Source: CAZAQV01 sp964487255 (lineage in GTDB: Bacteria; Myxococcota_A; Polyangia; Polyangiales; CAZAQV01). Taken from it: DNA of 64,000 nt. A program made the position numbers and the translations under genes. Of this stretch, positions 16,533 through 25,390 are shown one piece after another (the stretch's first letter is position 1; each line of letters opens with the position of its first letter). Under the pieces are notes generated by a model. That model did not search any database. It was given only the letters and a program-made list of their open reading frames with translations, and was not told where the DNA came from. The stretch covers positions 186,001 through 250,000 of the forward strand of contig CAZAQV010000003.1 of assembly GCA_964487255.1 (NCBI GenBank), given 5' to 3'.

Positions 16533-17528
16533 ATGACACACGCAGAACGTACCGCGAGTGGTTGGTTTGGCCTCGGGGAAAAAGAGCGTCGCGACAGCGA
16601 TGTTCGGCAGCTGGTGGGGGTCCACCCTTGTCTCACTCCCCAGATCCAGATGATTCTGGACTCTCTGCCGACGCCGGCCATGGTCTGGGATGCGGTGCCT
16701 GCTGGCAGCTTTCGCGTTGGCGCGACCAACGATCTTTTCGCCGCCGCCAGCGGACAACTTGCGATCGTGGGTGCCCCTGCCGCCGAGATCTTCTCCCGCA
16801 ACGTCGCGGAACAAGTCGAGCTCGACCTGGCGCGTGTTGCCTCGGACAAGCGACCACATCAGTTCGAGGCCGAGATGCTCATGTCTCGGAAGCGAGGTTG
16901 GTGGAAGTTCGCGCTCCGCCCCATCTGCAATGTCTCTGGACAGTGCGTAAGGGTCATCTGCACCATGACGGACATTACCACGCAGAAGATGGCGGAAACT
17001 GCGCTGATCAAGCAGAGGGACGAGATGCGCCGACTTGCACTGACCGACCCGGGGACCGGACTGGGCAACCGACGTGCCTTTCTGGAGTTCGCAAACCGAG
17101 AGCTCAGCCGCTCCCGACGCTACGCCAGGCCGCTATCTTTACTGGTGTTCGACATCGATCACTTCAAGAGGGTTAACGATACTTTGGGTCACTCGGCCGG
17201 CGATGCTGCCCTCGAAGCCGTGGCGCGCACGTGCCAGCAGCTGCTCCGCACGAGCGACCTGTGCGTCCGACTCGGCGGTGACGAGTTCGCGCTCGTGCTG
17301 CCAGAAACCCCGCTCGACGATGCACATGGCGTGGCAGAACGACTGCGTAAGCATCTCGACGATGCGACAGTGAGTTCGGGCGAGACATCCATGCCCATTC
17401 GCATCAGCATTGGAGCCACGCACTTGCTACCCGAAGACGATGTCACGTCCCTTCTTTCGCGGGCGGACGACGCGCTCTACACGCAAAAGTCGAACGGCGG
17501 AAACGGCACCACCGTCGCATATATGTGA
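16533..17528 (+). CDS. PAS-GGDEF diguanylate cyclase
   Basis: Cytoplasmic 331-aa protein predicted to make cyclic di-GMP from two GTP. The N-terminal part (about 38-150) is PAS-like, ending in the usual MTDITTQKMAE junction and a short coiled linker. The GGDEF domain (about 165-331) starts with LALTDPGTGLGNRRAF, has the metal-binding FDIDHFKRVND and an intact active site GGDEF (248-252). An RxxD inhibitory site (R239-D242) lies five residues before it, so product inhibition is likely. There is no membrane segment. The gene is followed after 16 bp by the convergent cytochrome gene. Confidence 0.93.
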   Translation: MTHAERTASGWFGLGEKERRDSDVRQLVGVHPCLTPQIQMILDSLPTPAMVWDAVPAGSFRVGATNDLFAAASGQLAIVGAPAAEIFSRNVAEQVELDLARVASDKRPHQFEAEMLMSRKRGWWKFALRPICNVSGQCVRVICTMTDITTQKMAETALIKQRDEMRRLALTDPGTGLGNRRAFLEFANRELSRSRRYARPLSLLVFDIDHFKRVNDTLGHSAGDAALEAVARTCQQLLRTSDLCVRLGGDEFALVLPETPLDDAHGVAERLRKHLDDATVSSGETSMPIRISIGATHLLPEDDVTSLLSRADDALYTQKSNGGNGTTVAYM

Positions 17529-17544
17529 CGAAGGGATATGCACG

Positions 17545-18756
17545 CTAGCGGCAGCGAGCTTGCGCATGACAGCTTAGGCAGCCGCGCGGGTTGGCGCGGA
17601 GCATCGCATCGCATCGTGAAAAGAAGCTCGCAGAGTGCGGAGAAACGCCACGACGACCGGTTTGCGATGAGCCGTGACAATCGATGCAATCTTCCTCGCG
17701 ATGGCAGCTCACGCACGACTGAAGTGAGCGTTGCGCCTCAACGCCGTGAAGCGCGGGACCTTCAGTCCACACCTCGGTGGGCGGATGAAAGCGGCCCGCG
17801 CTGATTCGCGAGCGCGGGGCAGAAATCGAAGACAGGCCAAGTCGCGCGTGGCACTCAGTGCAGAATCGCTGCACGGCGTGACATGACGTGCAGTTTGGGT
17901 TGTTGCGAAGAGCAGCCGTGGCGTGCGCGCCCAAAAAACCGTGTGGGTGCACGCGCGTGCTGCGCACCCGCCCGTCATGACAATCCACGCACTCCGACTC
18001 GGAATGACAGCTGGCGCACGCAGCTCCTTGATCCGCGGCAACCCATCGGTGGCGCACCAAAAAGTCGCTGTCGTGCCCCATTCCCCATAGCCAGTTGGGT
18101 GGTTTCAGACGCTTGCTCCCGAACGTCGTTCGCATCTTCCTCTCGTGTCCCTCAGGCCCCATCGCCAAGTGGCAAGTCGTGCATGCGTCAGAACTCTGTG
18201 CGCTCGTTCCCCCGTGACAGGAAAGGCAACTCTCCATCTTGGGCATATGGCGGCGACCAGGGGGGTCGACACGGTTGATCTCGGTGTGACAGTCAAAACA
18301 ACGCACGCCTGCGCGCGCGTGCGTGCGATGGGAGAACTTGATGTTTGGTGCTCGAGCCGTGAACGCGCGCGGCTCTCCCGTATGGCAGGTGGCGCATGGA
18401 TCGCTTGCCTGTTCCGCATCGCCAAGCTTCACCGCCCCACCCGCGCCTTCTCGGGTCGTCTCTGCGTGGCAAGGATTGCAGTGACGCTCACTCGGCATCA
18501 GCCTTTGGCGTGAGCTGCCACTTTGGGTCGCTTGCTCGTGGCATCGCGCGCACTTCTGCGATCGATGTGGCTCAAGAGTGTGGTCAAACTTGAGCAGCGG
18601 GTCGGACTGGGCTGGAAGGATCACGCTTGAGACCCGACTGGGTTCGCCATCGTCCGCGCCGGCGCGGTGTACTCGAACGTGCGGGAGCAGCGCGCCAGCC
18701 AGCAGGCTGAGGGCTCCGAGCGCACAGAAACCTGCGATTCGGACACGGCAGGTCAT
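17545..18756 (-). CDS. 13-haem c-type cytochrome
   Basis: Exported electron-transfer protein of 403 aa. The ATG at 18756 overlaps the upstream TGA (ATGA) and gives a signal peptide with a hydrophobic core (about 8-24). I count thirteen CxxCH haem sites: CARCH, CNPCH, CATCH, CFDCH, CLSCH, CTTCH, CASCH, CVDCH, CTSCH, CTECH, CVSCH, CIDCH and CLSCH. The spacing is irregular, with many extra His for distal ligation. Translational coupling to an outer-membrane barrel gene suggests a role in moving electrons across or onto the outer membrane. The exact family (MtrA-like or other) cannot be told from motifs alone. Confidence 0.92.
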   Translation of the reverse strand: MTCRVRIAGFCALGALSLLAGALLPHVRVHRAGADDGEPSRVSSVILPAQSDPLLKFDHTLEPHRSQKCARCHEQATQSGSSRQRLMPSERHCNPCHAETTREGAGGAVKLGDAEQASDPCATCHTGEPRAFTARAPNIKFSHRTHARAGVRCFDCHTEINRVDPPGRRHMPKMESCLSCHGGTSAQSSDACTTCHLAMGPEGHERKMRTTFGSKRLKPPNWLWGMGHDSDFLVRHRWVAADQGAACASCHSESECVDCHDGRVRSTRVHPHGFLGAHATAALRNNPNCTSCHAVQRFCTECHARLGLSSISAPRSRISAGRFHPPTEVWTEGPALHGVEAQRSLQSCVSCHREEDCIDCHGSSQTGRRGVSPHSASFFSRCDAMLRANPRGCLSCHAQARCR

Positions 18757-20150
18757 CGCCACACCTCGATACTTAGCGCACTCATCAGGCGCCAGCGATG
18801 GCCGCTGAAGTCGGAGTATCCGTGCTGAAGCTCTGCCGAAAGGTCCGTACCTCGAGCGAGGTTCCAGGCGACGCCGGCATACTCCGACACGCTCAATCCT
18901 TCGAGCACCTTTCTCGTCGGGTCGCTCAAATCCCACAAAGTCGCGCCCGCGCGCAGCGATACGAAAGCGCTGATCATCCGCTCAAGGTGAAGCCGGGCAC
19001 CTCGCCAATGCTCAAGATCCCCGAACCAACTGAAACCGGTAACGCGTGCTTTGAAGCGCAAGATATCCGCGCGTAGGTCAACTTCAACGCCATAGTCCTG
19101 CTGGTCGGGCTGGTCGGAAAAATGGGTACTTCTCGACATAAGTCGAGCACCGACTGCGTAGTTCTCGTCCCACGACAGCTCCCCACCGAGCCGAACCTGC
19201 GTGGTCGGCGCAACCTCAAAAAATGCCCACACAGTGCCGAGGTCAAAGCGCGGGCGGTGATAAACGGCCTCGGCGCCGGTCATCACCGCCAGCTTTCCAG
19301 ACGTGCCGAGAAGGAACTCGGCACGGGCTCGCGCATCGGCAATCCGCTCTCGACTGGGATCCCAAACGAGCATGGTGCGAACCATCGTCTGCTCATACCG
19401 CCAGTCGATCCCCGCGTAGAGCGAGCGTTCAACGGACCCCGAAGGTTCGCCCAGCTCCTCGGCGCCGACATCGAGCATAAATCCGAGGGGAAGCCTTAGA
19501 GTTCCCCCAAAACCAAGGGACCAGAGCCGCGGACGATCAGCGACGGACCGCGTCGTTGGGTCACCGAGGGCGCCCTGTGGCGCGAAGGTGTCGCTCCCGA
19601 GCAGGCTTCTGGCCAGCGGGAGAAAACCGGCGTGCGCATGGAGCGACAGCGCGCCGAGCGGGTCGGATGAGAGTGAGAGGCCATCGATTCGCCGCATGCG
19701 ATGTGGAAGCGTCAGCAGCTGGCGACCGAGCCGGGCCTCGGAATGACCGGGCAATCCGCGCAGCCCGAGGCTCGCCATAGGAAGATCCATTCGTGCGTCC
19801 TCGGTGAGATAGAGATAGTCATCCGGTTGCCCGGACGAGGTGGACGCCAAACAATACTCACGAGCGACGAGACAACTCCGACCAAATTCGTGGTCAAGCC
19901 GAACCCTCGCCCGAAGGTCCCAGCGCAACTCGCCCTCCTCTTGGAAGGCGTCCGAATATCGGAACCCCACGTTCTGCACCAGGCGGCGACGGCTCAGAAA
20001 AGCAGGCGCACTCGGCCCCATCACCTCATAGGCCTGAAAATCCGTTCGGGCTTGAAAATAGAGGTCCTCGGCGCTCGCCATGCTCGTCGAACCGGCTAGA
20101 ACGATGGCGCAACTCGTCAGAACTCCCTGCGCTTTGACTCCGACGAACAC
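18753..20150 (-). CDS. Outer-membrane beta-barrel partner of the multihaem cytochrome
   Basis: 465-aa exported protein. The GTG start at 20150 yields a signal peptide ending SMASA. The mature part is made of alternating strands with many Arg/Tyr/Trp girdle residues and short turns, such as LRLPLGFMLDVGAEELGE and GVAWNLARGTDLSAELQHGYSDF, ending in a short hydrophobic strand with terminal aromatic/Arg (SALSIEVWR). This is typical of a large barrel of perhaps 20 or more strands. It is the first gene of a two-gene unit and overlaps the cytochrome start. By analogy with known porin-cytochrome conduits it may sheath the cytochrome; this is an inference. Confidence 0.7.
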   Translation of the reverse strand: MFVGVKAQGVLTSCAIVLAGSTSMASAEDLYFQARTDFQAYEVMGPSAPAFLSRRRLVQNVGFRYSDAFQEEGELRWDLRARVRLDHEFGRSCLVAREYCLASTSSGQPDDYLYLTEDARMDLPMASLGLRGLPGHSEARLGRQLLTLPHRMRRIDGLSLSSDPLGALSLHAHAGFLPLARSLLGSDTFAPQGALGDPTTRSVADRPRLWSLGFGGTLRLPLGFMLDVGAEELGEPSGSVERSLYAGIDWRYEQTMVRTMLVWDPSRERIADARARAEFLLGTSGKLAVMTGAEAVYHRPRFDLGTVWAFFEVAPTTQVRLGGELSWDENYAVGARLMSRSTHFSDQPDQQDYGVEVDLRADILRFKARVTGFSWFGDLEHWRGARLHLERMISAFVSLRAGATLWDLSDPTRKVLEGLSVSEYAGVAWNLARGTDLSAELQHGYSDFSGHRWRLMSALSIEVWR

Positions 20151-20338
20151 AGACCGACCTGCTCGTCTTTATCACGCCCGATCCCTCGGGAATAGCCCGC
20201 GGTCATGTCACACCAACACGGAAGAATCGTGTGTCACCCTGTGCCATCGAAGCATGCGATGTCGCGGCTCAAGGCGGATGCACGCCGACAAGGTGCGAAA
20301 CAAGACTGCAGGCACGCTTTGTGCTCAGCCAAACCTTC

Positions 20339-20830
20339 ATGCAAGACAATCGCACGAAGAGGTTCGGCCTATCGATCTCCCTAGCTGTCAGCGCCATTGC
20401 ATGCTCACCCGATTACGCCTTGGAGCTGCTCGCCGTTACAACCGACAGCGATGAGCACGGCGATCGGGTCATCCAAGTGCATGTGAAAGCAACTGGAGAG
20501 GACGGGGCGGGGAGGGTTTGTTCCAGCTTGCTGTGGATCGACGGTGAAAAAGACTACCCTGACGTGAATTCGACGTACGAGTTGAGCGAGGAGCATTGCG
20601 AGCCACGGATTGGAGACTCGACGAACTGCTCAGGGCAACGACTGATCTGCTTCGATCTTTCCAATGCCCAGGGAACGGTCTGCTATCGGGGAGAAATCGT
20701 CACTCAGGTCACCGAATGCCTCGACCACAGCCTCGCGCAGGGCGAGGAAGCCACACTGGAAATCTGGCTCGCTCCGATCCAGAGCGAGCACCGGATCGTC
20801 CTAACACCCGATGGCGCTGTCGACTTTTGA
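20339..20830 (+). CDS. Small Cys-rich lipoprotein
   Basis: 163-aa predicted lipoprotein. The ATG at 20339 gives a basic n-region (NRTKRF), a hydrophobic core and lipobox SAIAC. The mature part is acidic and carries about eight cysteines, suggesting disulfides (C in GRVCSS, EEHCEP, TNCSG, LICFD, TVCYRG, ECLDH). No known domain is recognised. It is divergent from the barrel/cytochrome pair, so the two could share a promoter region of about 190 bp. Confidence 0.6.
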   Translation: MQDNRTKRFGLSISLAVSAIACSPDYALELLAVTTDSDEHGDRVIQVHVKATGEDGAGRVCSSLLWIDGEKDYPDVNSTYELSEEHCEPRIGDSTNCSGQRLICFDLSNAQGTVCYRGEIVTQVTECLDHSLAQGEEATLEIWLAPIQSEHRIVLTPDGAVDF

Positions 20831-20869
20831 GGCATGGCGTGCTGGGTGGGTTCGGGGTAGATCGGAGTC

Positions 20870-21254
20870 GTTCAGCAGGTTTTGACGATCGCCGGTGGCC
20901 CTCGCGGTCACGGGAGGAAAGTCCGGGCCTCGTCGGGCAGGATGCCAGGTAACCCCTGGTGGGGGTGACCCCGAGGAAAGTGCAACAGAAAACAAACCGC
21001 CAGCCCTCCTCCCTCGGGACGTTGGGCGGAAAGGGTGAAAAGGTGAGGTAAGAGCTCACCGGCAGCCTGGTAACAGGGTGTGCATGGCAAACCCCATCCG
21101 AGGCAAGACAAACAGCGGACGACCGAGGGTGGCCCACCCGAGTCCGCGGGTACGTCGCTTGAGGGGCGCGGTGACGCGCTCCCTAGATAAATGACCGTCG
21201 GCGCGAAGGAGGCGACTCCCAGCGCTACAGAACCCGGCTTACGAACCCCTGAAC
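20870..21254 (+). ncRNA. rnpB: RNase P RNA (bacterial type A)
   Basis: Catalytic RNA that removes tRNA 5' leaders. The universally conserved elements appear in order: GAGGAAAGTCCGGGC near the 5' end, AGTGCAACAGAAA, GGTAAGAGCTCACCGG, GGCAAACCCC, AGATAAATGACCG and ACAGAACCCGGCTTA near the 3' end. The ends were placed by helix P1: GTTCAG at 20870 pairs with CTGAAC at 21249. The length of about 385 nt is usual. A strong terminator follows directly. Confidence 0.95.
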
Positions 21255-21285
21255 CACCGACTTTCGAGTCGGTGTTTTATTTTTA
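21255..21285 (+). terminator. Rho-independent terminator of rnpB
   Basis: Perfect 8-bp stem CACCGACT / AGTCGGTG with a stable TTCG tetraloop, directly followed by TTTTATTTTT. Confidence 0.93.
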
Positions 21286-21499
21286 AGACAATCAGTTATA
21301 GGACAATTCTAGAATTGAGTTTAATTTAGAACGAGGTCAGCTCCGAATGATCGAAGGATCGGCGTTCAGCGGGTTGGTGGCGAAGGAGCGACAGCGAAGG
21401 ACGTGCAGCGCACATTCGACCTCGCAACGAACGGATCCGGCGCGCTGGACGGAAGCGGTCTGCTTGGTGCTGCGCTCAGCTTGCACTATGGGGACGGGC

Positions 21500-22264
21500 A
21501 TGAGGCATCTGCGCATCCGCCACGCTGGGATCGACTATCATGCGACTCTCGAGGACGAAAAAACGGCTCGTTTGTGGACCGCAGCGCCGTGGAACGATGG
21601 TCGGGCAACGGACCGGCTGGTGCCGATGGCCAAAATAAGTCTCCTGCCTCCGACGGTGCCCTCGAAGGTCGTGTGCGTGGGTCGCAATTACGCCGCCCAT
21701 GCGCGTGAACTCGGAAACGAAGTACCGGATCGTCCACTGCTCTTCCTGAAAGCACCTTCAGCGATCGTTTCACATGAAACAAACATTGTTTTAACAAATG
21801 AAAGCCAGCAAGTAGAGCACGAAGCTGAAATTGCACTGATCATTGGATCGCGTCTAAAAGACGCAGATCTACCGGAAGCCGAGGCTGCGGTGTTCGGATT
21901 CACCTGTGCGAACGACGTAACCGCTCGCGACCTGCAGCGCAGCGACGTTCAGTTCACACGAGCCAAGTCCTTCGACACATTCTGCCCGCTAGGGCCATGG
22001 ATCGAAACGTCGCCAGAGCACAGCGCACTCGAGGTGCAGTGCCTGGTCAACGGCGATGTTCGCCAGCACGGTCGAGCCAGCGATATGACATTTGGACCCA
22101 TCGAATTGGTCTCATACATTTCAAAAATGATGACCCTGATGCCGGGCGATGTTGTGCTCACCGGAACACCCGAGGGCGTCAGTCGGCTGCAACCAGGCGA
22201 TTCGGTCGAGGTTCGTGTCCACGGCATCGGCTCGCTCATCAACCCCGTGGTCGCGGCGCCATAG
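21500..22264 (+). CDS. Fumarylacetoacetate hydrolase-family protein
   Basis: Metal-dependent C-C hydrolase or isomerase/decarboxylase of the FAH superfamily, 254 aa from the ATG at 21500 (GGGGAC upstream). Conserved blocks are VCVGRNYAAHARELG, the metal-ligand region EHEAEIALIIG, GFTCANDVTARDLQ, SFDTFCPLGPWI and DVVLTGTPEGVSRLQPGD. These cover the usual Glu/Glu/Asp ligands. Members act on aromatic degradation products or acylpyruvates (YcgM-like). The substrate cannot be told from sequence, and no aromatic pathway genes are adjacent. Confidence 0.88.
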   Translation: MRHLRIRHAGIDYHATLEDEKTARLWTAAPWNDGRATDRLVPMAKISLLPPTVPSKVVCVGRNYAAHARELGNEVPDRPLLFLKAPSAIVSHETNIVLTNESQQVEHEAEIALIIGSRLKDADLPEAEAAVFGFTCANDVTARDLQRSDVQFTRAKSFDTFCPLGPWIETSPEHSALEVQCLVNGDVRQHGRASDMTFGPIELVSYISKMMTLMPGDVVLTGTPEGVSRLQPGDSVEVRVHGIGSLINPVVAAP

Positions 22265-22318
22265 CACGGCTTGGACTCGCGTGGCCAACGCAGGGCTTTC
22301 TGACTAGAGTCAACGCCT

Positions 22319-24337
22319 ATGGGTTTGTTGCGCTACGCCACAGCATTGCTGTGTGTCAGTGCTTGCGGGCGAGGGGATGCGCCAGACGGGATTCCGGCAA
22401 CAAGTTTCCCCTGGGATGACCTTTTCGTCGAGGACCAAAAGGACCCGCCCGGCGAGCGCGACGCGGGGCCCACCGACGACCCCCCAAGAAAGCGCCCCAG
22501 CGACCTATTTGTTCCCCCTAAGCCCGCGCAATGCTTGTTGAAACCGGCTGCATTCCCCTTCGATGACCCCAAGCTCGAATTCCGTTGGCCAGTCGGCGAG
22601 TTCGCCCAATCGGACGCCGTTCACGTATGCAGTACGCCCCTTGTCATCGACCTCGACCCGACCGATGACGAACCACGGCCCGAACTGGTTTTTGTGTCGT
22701 ACAGCCAGCTCGGTCGCGACGAAAAGCCAGGCGTACTGCGTATCGTCAACCCGCGCACAGGAACCACCCTCTCCCATCCGAGCACGCCGAGTGGCCTTGG
22801 ACTGATCGAGCCGACGTCGAACCTGGCCGCGGGGGACATCGACGGCGACGGTCGTAATGAGATCGTGGGTATTGGAACGCGATCGGGGACCCACGCCTTC
22901 GATCATGAGGGTAACCACCTGTGGAGCAGTGCAATCCCGACGCTTGACGACCGCGGGGGACTCGATCGGCGGTCTATCGGCGGCGCGGTGACCCTTGCAG
23001 ACCTTGAGGGTGATGGCCGCGTGGAAGTCGTGGTCGGGCGGAATGTGATCGATGGTGCGACCGGAGAACCCCGATGGACGGGTGAGCCGGGCACCGGACG
23101 TGCGACAAACTTCTTTCTAGGCCCGATTTCCTGCGTGGCTGACCTCGACGGCGATGGCGTGCAGGAGGTTGTGGCTGGACACACCGCGTTTTTGGCGGAC
23201 GGCAGCGTCTTATGGAACCGGCCCGAGCTCCAGGACGGGTACTGCGCGGTCGCCGACATGCTGCCGGAGGTCGCGGGCCCGGAGGTGCTCATCGTCTCGG
23301 TCGGTGTTCTGCGTATCGTCAACGGCAAGACCGGTGAGCGCTTGTGGGAGCGCCAGCTGGTGGGACGAACCGTCCAACTCATCGGCGGGGCGCCAACGGT
23401 TGCGGATTTCGACGGCGACGGTCGGCCCGAAGTGGGTGTCGCCCATGGCGCAGCGTATGGCGTCTACGACCTCGATTGCATCGCTGCCGGCGAGCCTGAT
23501 GGCTGCTTTAGTGATGGAATCCTTTGGAAAAGTGACACCCAAGATGACTCGTCAGCGGGCACGGGCTCGAGCGTGTTCGACTTCAACGGCGATGGGAATG
23601 CCGAGGTCGTCTATAACGACCAGTTCTTTTTTCGCGTCTACGACGGCACAACGGGCAAGGTTCTATTCGAGCGCGCCAACTCATCTCGCACACGTAGTGA
23701 AAACCCCACCATCGCAGACGCCGACGGCGACGGTCAGGCGGAGATTGTCTTCAGCGCAAACGCCGAAGCGTTCTTCATACGCGACTTTTGGACCGAGCCT
23801 GGCATCGAGGTCTGGGGAGACCGCCAAGGCCGTTGGGTTTCTGCGCGGCGCATCTGGAATCAGCACGCGTACCACATCACGAATGTGGAGGAATCCGGAG
23901 CCATCGCCTCTCCCGAATCGCCCTCGTGGGAGGGTCTTAACGCCTATCGACAAAACCTGCGTGAGGAAGGCGAAATCCTGTCCGGCGCGGACCTGTGGGG
24001 GGGTCGGGGCCTGCTCGACTGCTCGAATCCAGACGTGTTCCGACTCGGCGTCAACGTGCAGAACTGGGGGCTCGAAACGATCAACCAGCCCATCACCGTC
24101 GCCCTCTACCGAGAAGTGCGAGGCGGGGCCGACCTGCGGGTTCGCGAGCTTCGAACGAGCGGCGAACTACCGCCCTTCGGCGGCTCACAGACGTTGTGGT
24201 TCGAAGTTCCTCGCACCGGCGTAAAGACGACCTGGTATGCGCGCCTCGATGACCCTGGCGACTTGCCGGTGGGCAACGTCTACGAATGCCGCGAAGAAAA
24301 CAACGAGGTCATCTTCTTCGAACCCAGCTGCGACTAA
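22319..24337 (+). CDS. FG-GAP/VCBS-repeat lipoprotein
   Basis: 672-aa exported lipoprotein (signal ending LCVSAC at residues 12-17). The body has at least six calcium-binding FG-GAP type repeats with DxDGDGxxE cores (GDIDGDGRNE, ADLEGDGRVE, ADLDGDGVQE, ADFDGDGRPE, FDFNGDGNAE, ADADGDGQAE), consistent with an integrin-like beta-propeller. The last 120 residues look like a CARDB-type beta-sandwich (GVNVQNWGLETINQPITVAL). It is likely on the cell surface, binding ligands or other cells. It stands alone, followed by a small unrelated gene. Confidence 0.85.
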   Translation: MGLLRYATALLCVSACGRGDAPDGIPATSFPWDDLFVEDQKDPPGERDAGPTDDPPRKRPSDLFVPPKPAQCLLKPAAFPFDDPKLEFRWPVGEFAQSDAVHVCSTPLVIDLDPTDDEPRPELVFVSYSQLGRDEKPGVLRIVNPRTGTTLSHPSTPSGLGLIEPTSNLAAGDIDGDGRNEIVGIGTRSGTHAFDHEGNHLWSSAIPTLDDRGGLDRRSIGGAVTLADLEGDGRVEVVVGRNVIDGATGEPRWTGEPGTGRATNFFLGPISCVADLDGDGVQEVVAGHTAFLADGSVLWNRPELQDGYCAVADMLPEVAGPEVLIVSVGVLRIVNGKTGERLWERQLVGRTVQLIGGAPTVADFDGDGRPEVGVAHGAAYGVYDLDCIAAGEPDGCFSDGILWKSDTQDDSSAGTGSSVFDFNGDGNAEVVYNDQFFFRVYDGTTGKVLFERANSSRTRSENPTIADADGDGQAEIVFSANAEAFFIRDFWTEPGIEVWGDRQGRWVSARRIWNQHAYHITNVEESGAIASPESPSWEGLNAYRQNLREEGEILSGADLWGGRGLLDCSNPDVFRLGVNVQNWGLETINQPITVALYREVRGGADLRVRELRTSGELPPFGGSQTLWFEVPRTGVKTTWYARLDDPGDLPVGNVYECREENNEVIFFEPSCD

Positions 24338-24378
24338 GCAGGCGTTTACATTTTGCCGCAGCGCGTTATAGTCATGCG

Positions 24379-24747
24379 ATGAGTGAATCAAGAAGACCCG
24401 GGTGGATGGACGAGCTCACAAGGACAGCTGGCCAGCTGCTGCTAGACGTCAGCGATCGCGCGACCGAAACCGTGCGGCGTGCGAACGAGAGCGAGCAGGT
24501 TCGGCAGGTCGTGACTCGAGCCAGCGAAACCGCGGACTACATTGAACAACGGGCTCGAGAGTTCGAACCCGTTGCACGAGAAAAGGCAAGCCAAGCATTC
24601 GTGGAACTGCAGGACGCGAGCCGTCTCGCCAAAAATTGGCTGCGCCAAAAACTCGAGGAGCGACCACAGGGGTCGCTCAACTCGGACGGTTCACTCGATC
24701 CAGAGGGGACGCTCGATCCAAAGACGCATATCAATATTCCCAAATAA
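24379..24747 (+). CDS. Small helical protein of unknown function
   Basis: 122-aa soluble protein from the ATG at 24379. Residues about 10-95 form one long amphipathic, probably coiled-coil helix with many Arg/Glu/Ala (TETVRRANESEQVRQVV). A repetitive tail follows in which GSLNSDGSLDPEGTLDP repeats a G-[ST]-L-[DN] unit. It has no signal or membrane segment. It is convergent with the sigma-like regulator at 24765. I do not recognise the family. Confidence 0.6.
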   Translation: MSESRRPGWMDELTRTAGQLLLDVSDRATETVRRANESEQVRQVVTRASETADYIEQRAREFEPVAREKASQAFVELQDASRLAKNWLRQKLEERPQGSLNSDGSLDPEGTLDPKTHINIPK

Positions 24748-24764
24748 AACCAGCAGTATAAAAA

Positions 24765-25322
24765 TCAATCATCGAGACAGTCGAACATGATACCCATGTC
24801 GTCGACCACGTTGAGCTTGGCGAGTGCCTGCGTTTCAACCTGACGCACACGCTCGCGCGTGAGGTTCATGATCTCACCCACCTCTTCGAGCGTGATGCCC
24901 GAGCGGTCCGCCACGTCGAGCGCGCAGCTCTCCGACATCTCCCAGACCTCGATGTCCGGAAAGTTGAGCTTGATCGAACCACGCACGGGATGCACATCGA
25001 TGAACAGGTGGTACTTGCATGAGACAAATGGACACGGACGGTCCATGTCTTTGCACTCTGCCCGTGTCTTCGGCCGCCAGTAGTCATCTTCGGGGAAGAG
25101 ATCTCGCCCCCGCGCAAGCTCGGCCTTGCTCAAGCGGCGAATCGATATCGTGCGAGCACGTTGGCGACGACGGCGCTTGCGACGGCCTTTTTTGGGTTCT
25201 TGCTTCGGTTCCGCTGGCGCCATTTGTAGCGCCAGCGAGCCCTGGACAGTTGCTCCTTCCGAAGCGGGTTCTTCATTGGCAGTTTGGTTCGCGCGCGAAC
25301 CATCTCCATTGTTTTCGGTCAT
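24765..25322 (-). CDS. Sigma-70 region 4-like DNA-binding regulator
   Basis: 185-aa protein. Residues about 40-60 are very basic (KKGRRKRRRRQRAR). The middle holds a cysteine-containing block RPCPFVSCKYHL with two further Cys (ECKD, SESCALD), which could bind metal or an Fe-S cluster. The C-terminus is a sigma region 4.2 helix-turn-helix, GITLEEVGEIMNLTRERVRQ then QALAKL, but regions 2 and 3 of a sigma factor are absent. It probably binds DNA as a regulator, not as a sigma factor. The start ATG at 25322 has a GGGGAGG upstream. It follows the MerR-like gene by 68 bp on the same strand. Confidence 0.8.
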   Translation of the reverse strand: MTENNGDGSRANQTANEEPASEGATVQGSLALQMAPAEPKQEPKKGRRKRRRRQRARTISIRRLSKAELARGRDLFPEDDYWRPKTRAECKDMDRPCPFVSCKYHLFIDVHPVRGSIKLNFPDIEVWEMSESCALDVADRSGITLEEVGEIMNLTRERVRQVETQALAKLNVVDDMGIMFDCLDD

Positions 25323-25390
25323 GATGGCCTCCCCATTTCTTGTGTTTTTTTCGGTGTGATCTCAGCGCCACACCTAAAGGGATTGGTTGT

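Noticed and set aside
17545..20150. Naming the pair mtrA/mtrB
   Set aside because: Haem number and barrel motifs do not allow assignment to the Mtr family from sequence inspection alone.
25353..25376. GGTGTG...CACACC beside a T-run as an intrinsic terminator of the MerR-like gene
   Set aside because: On the transcribed (minus) strand the homopolymer is A, not T, and the stem has a 10-nt loop.
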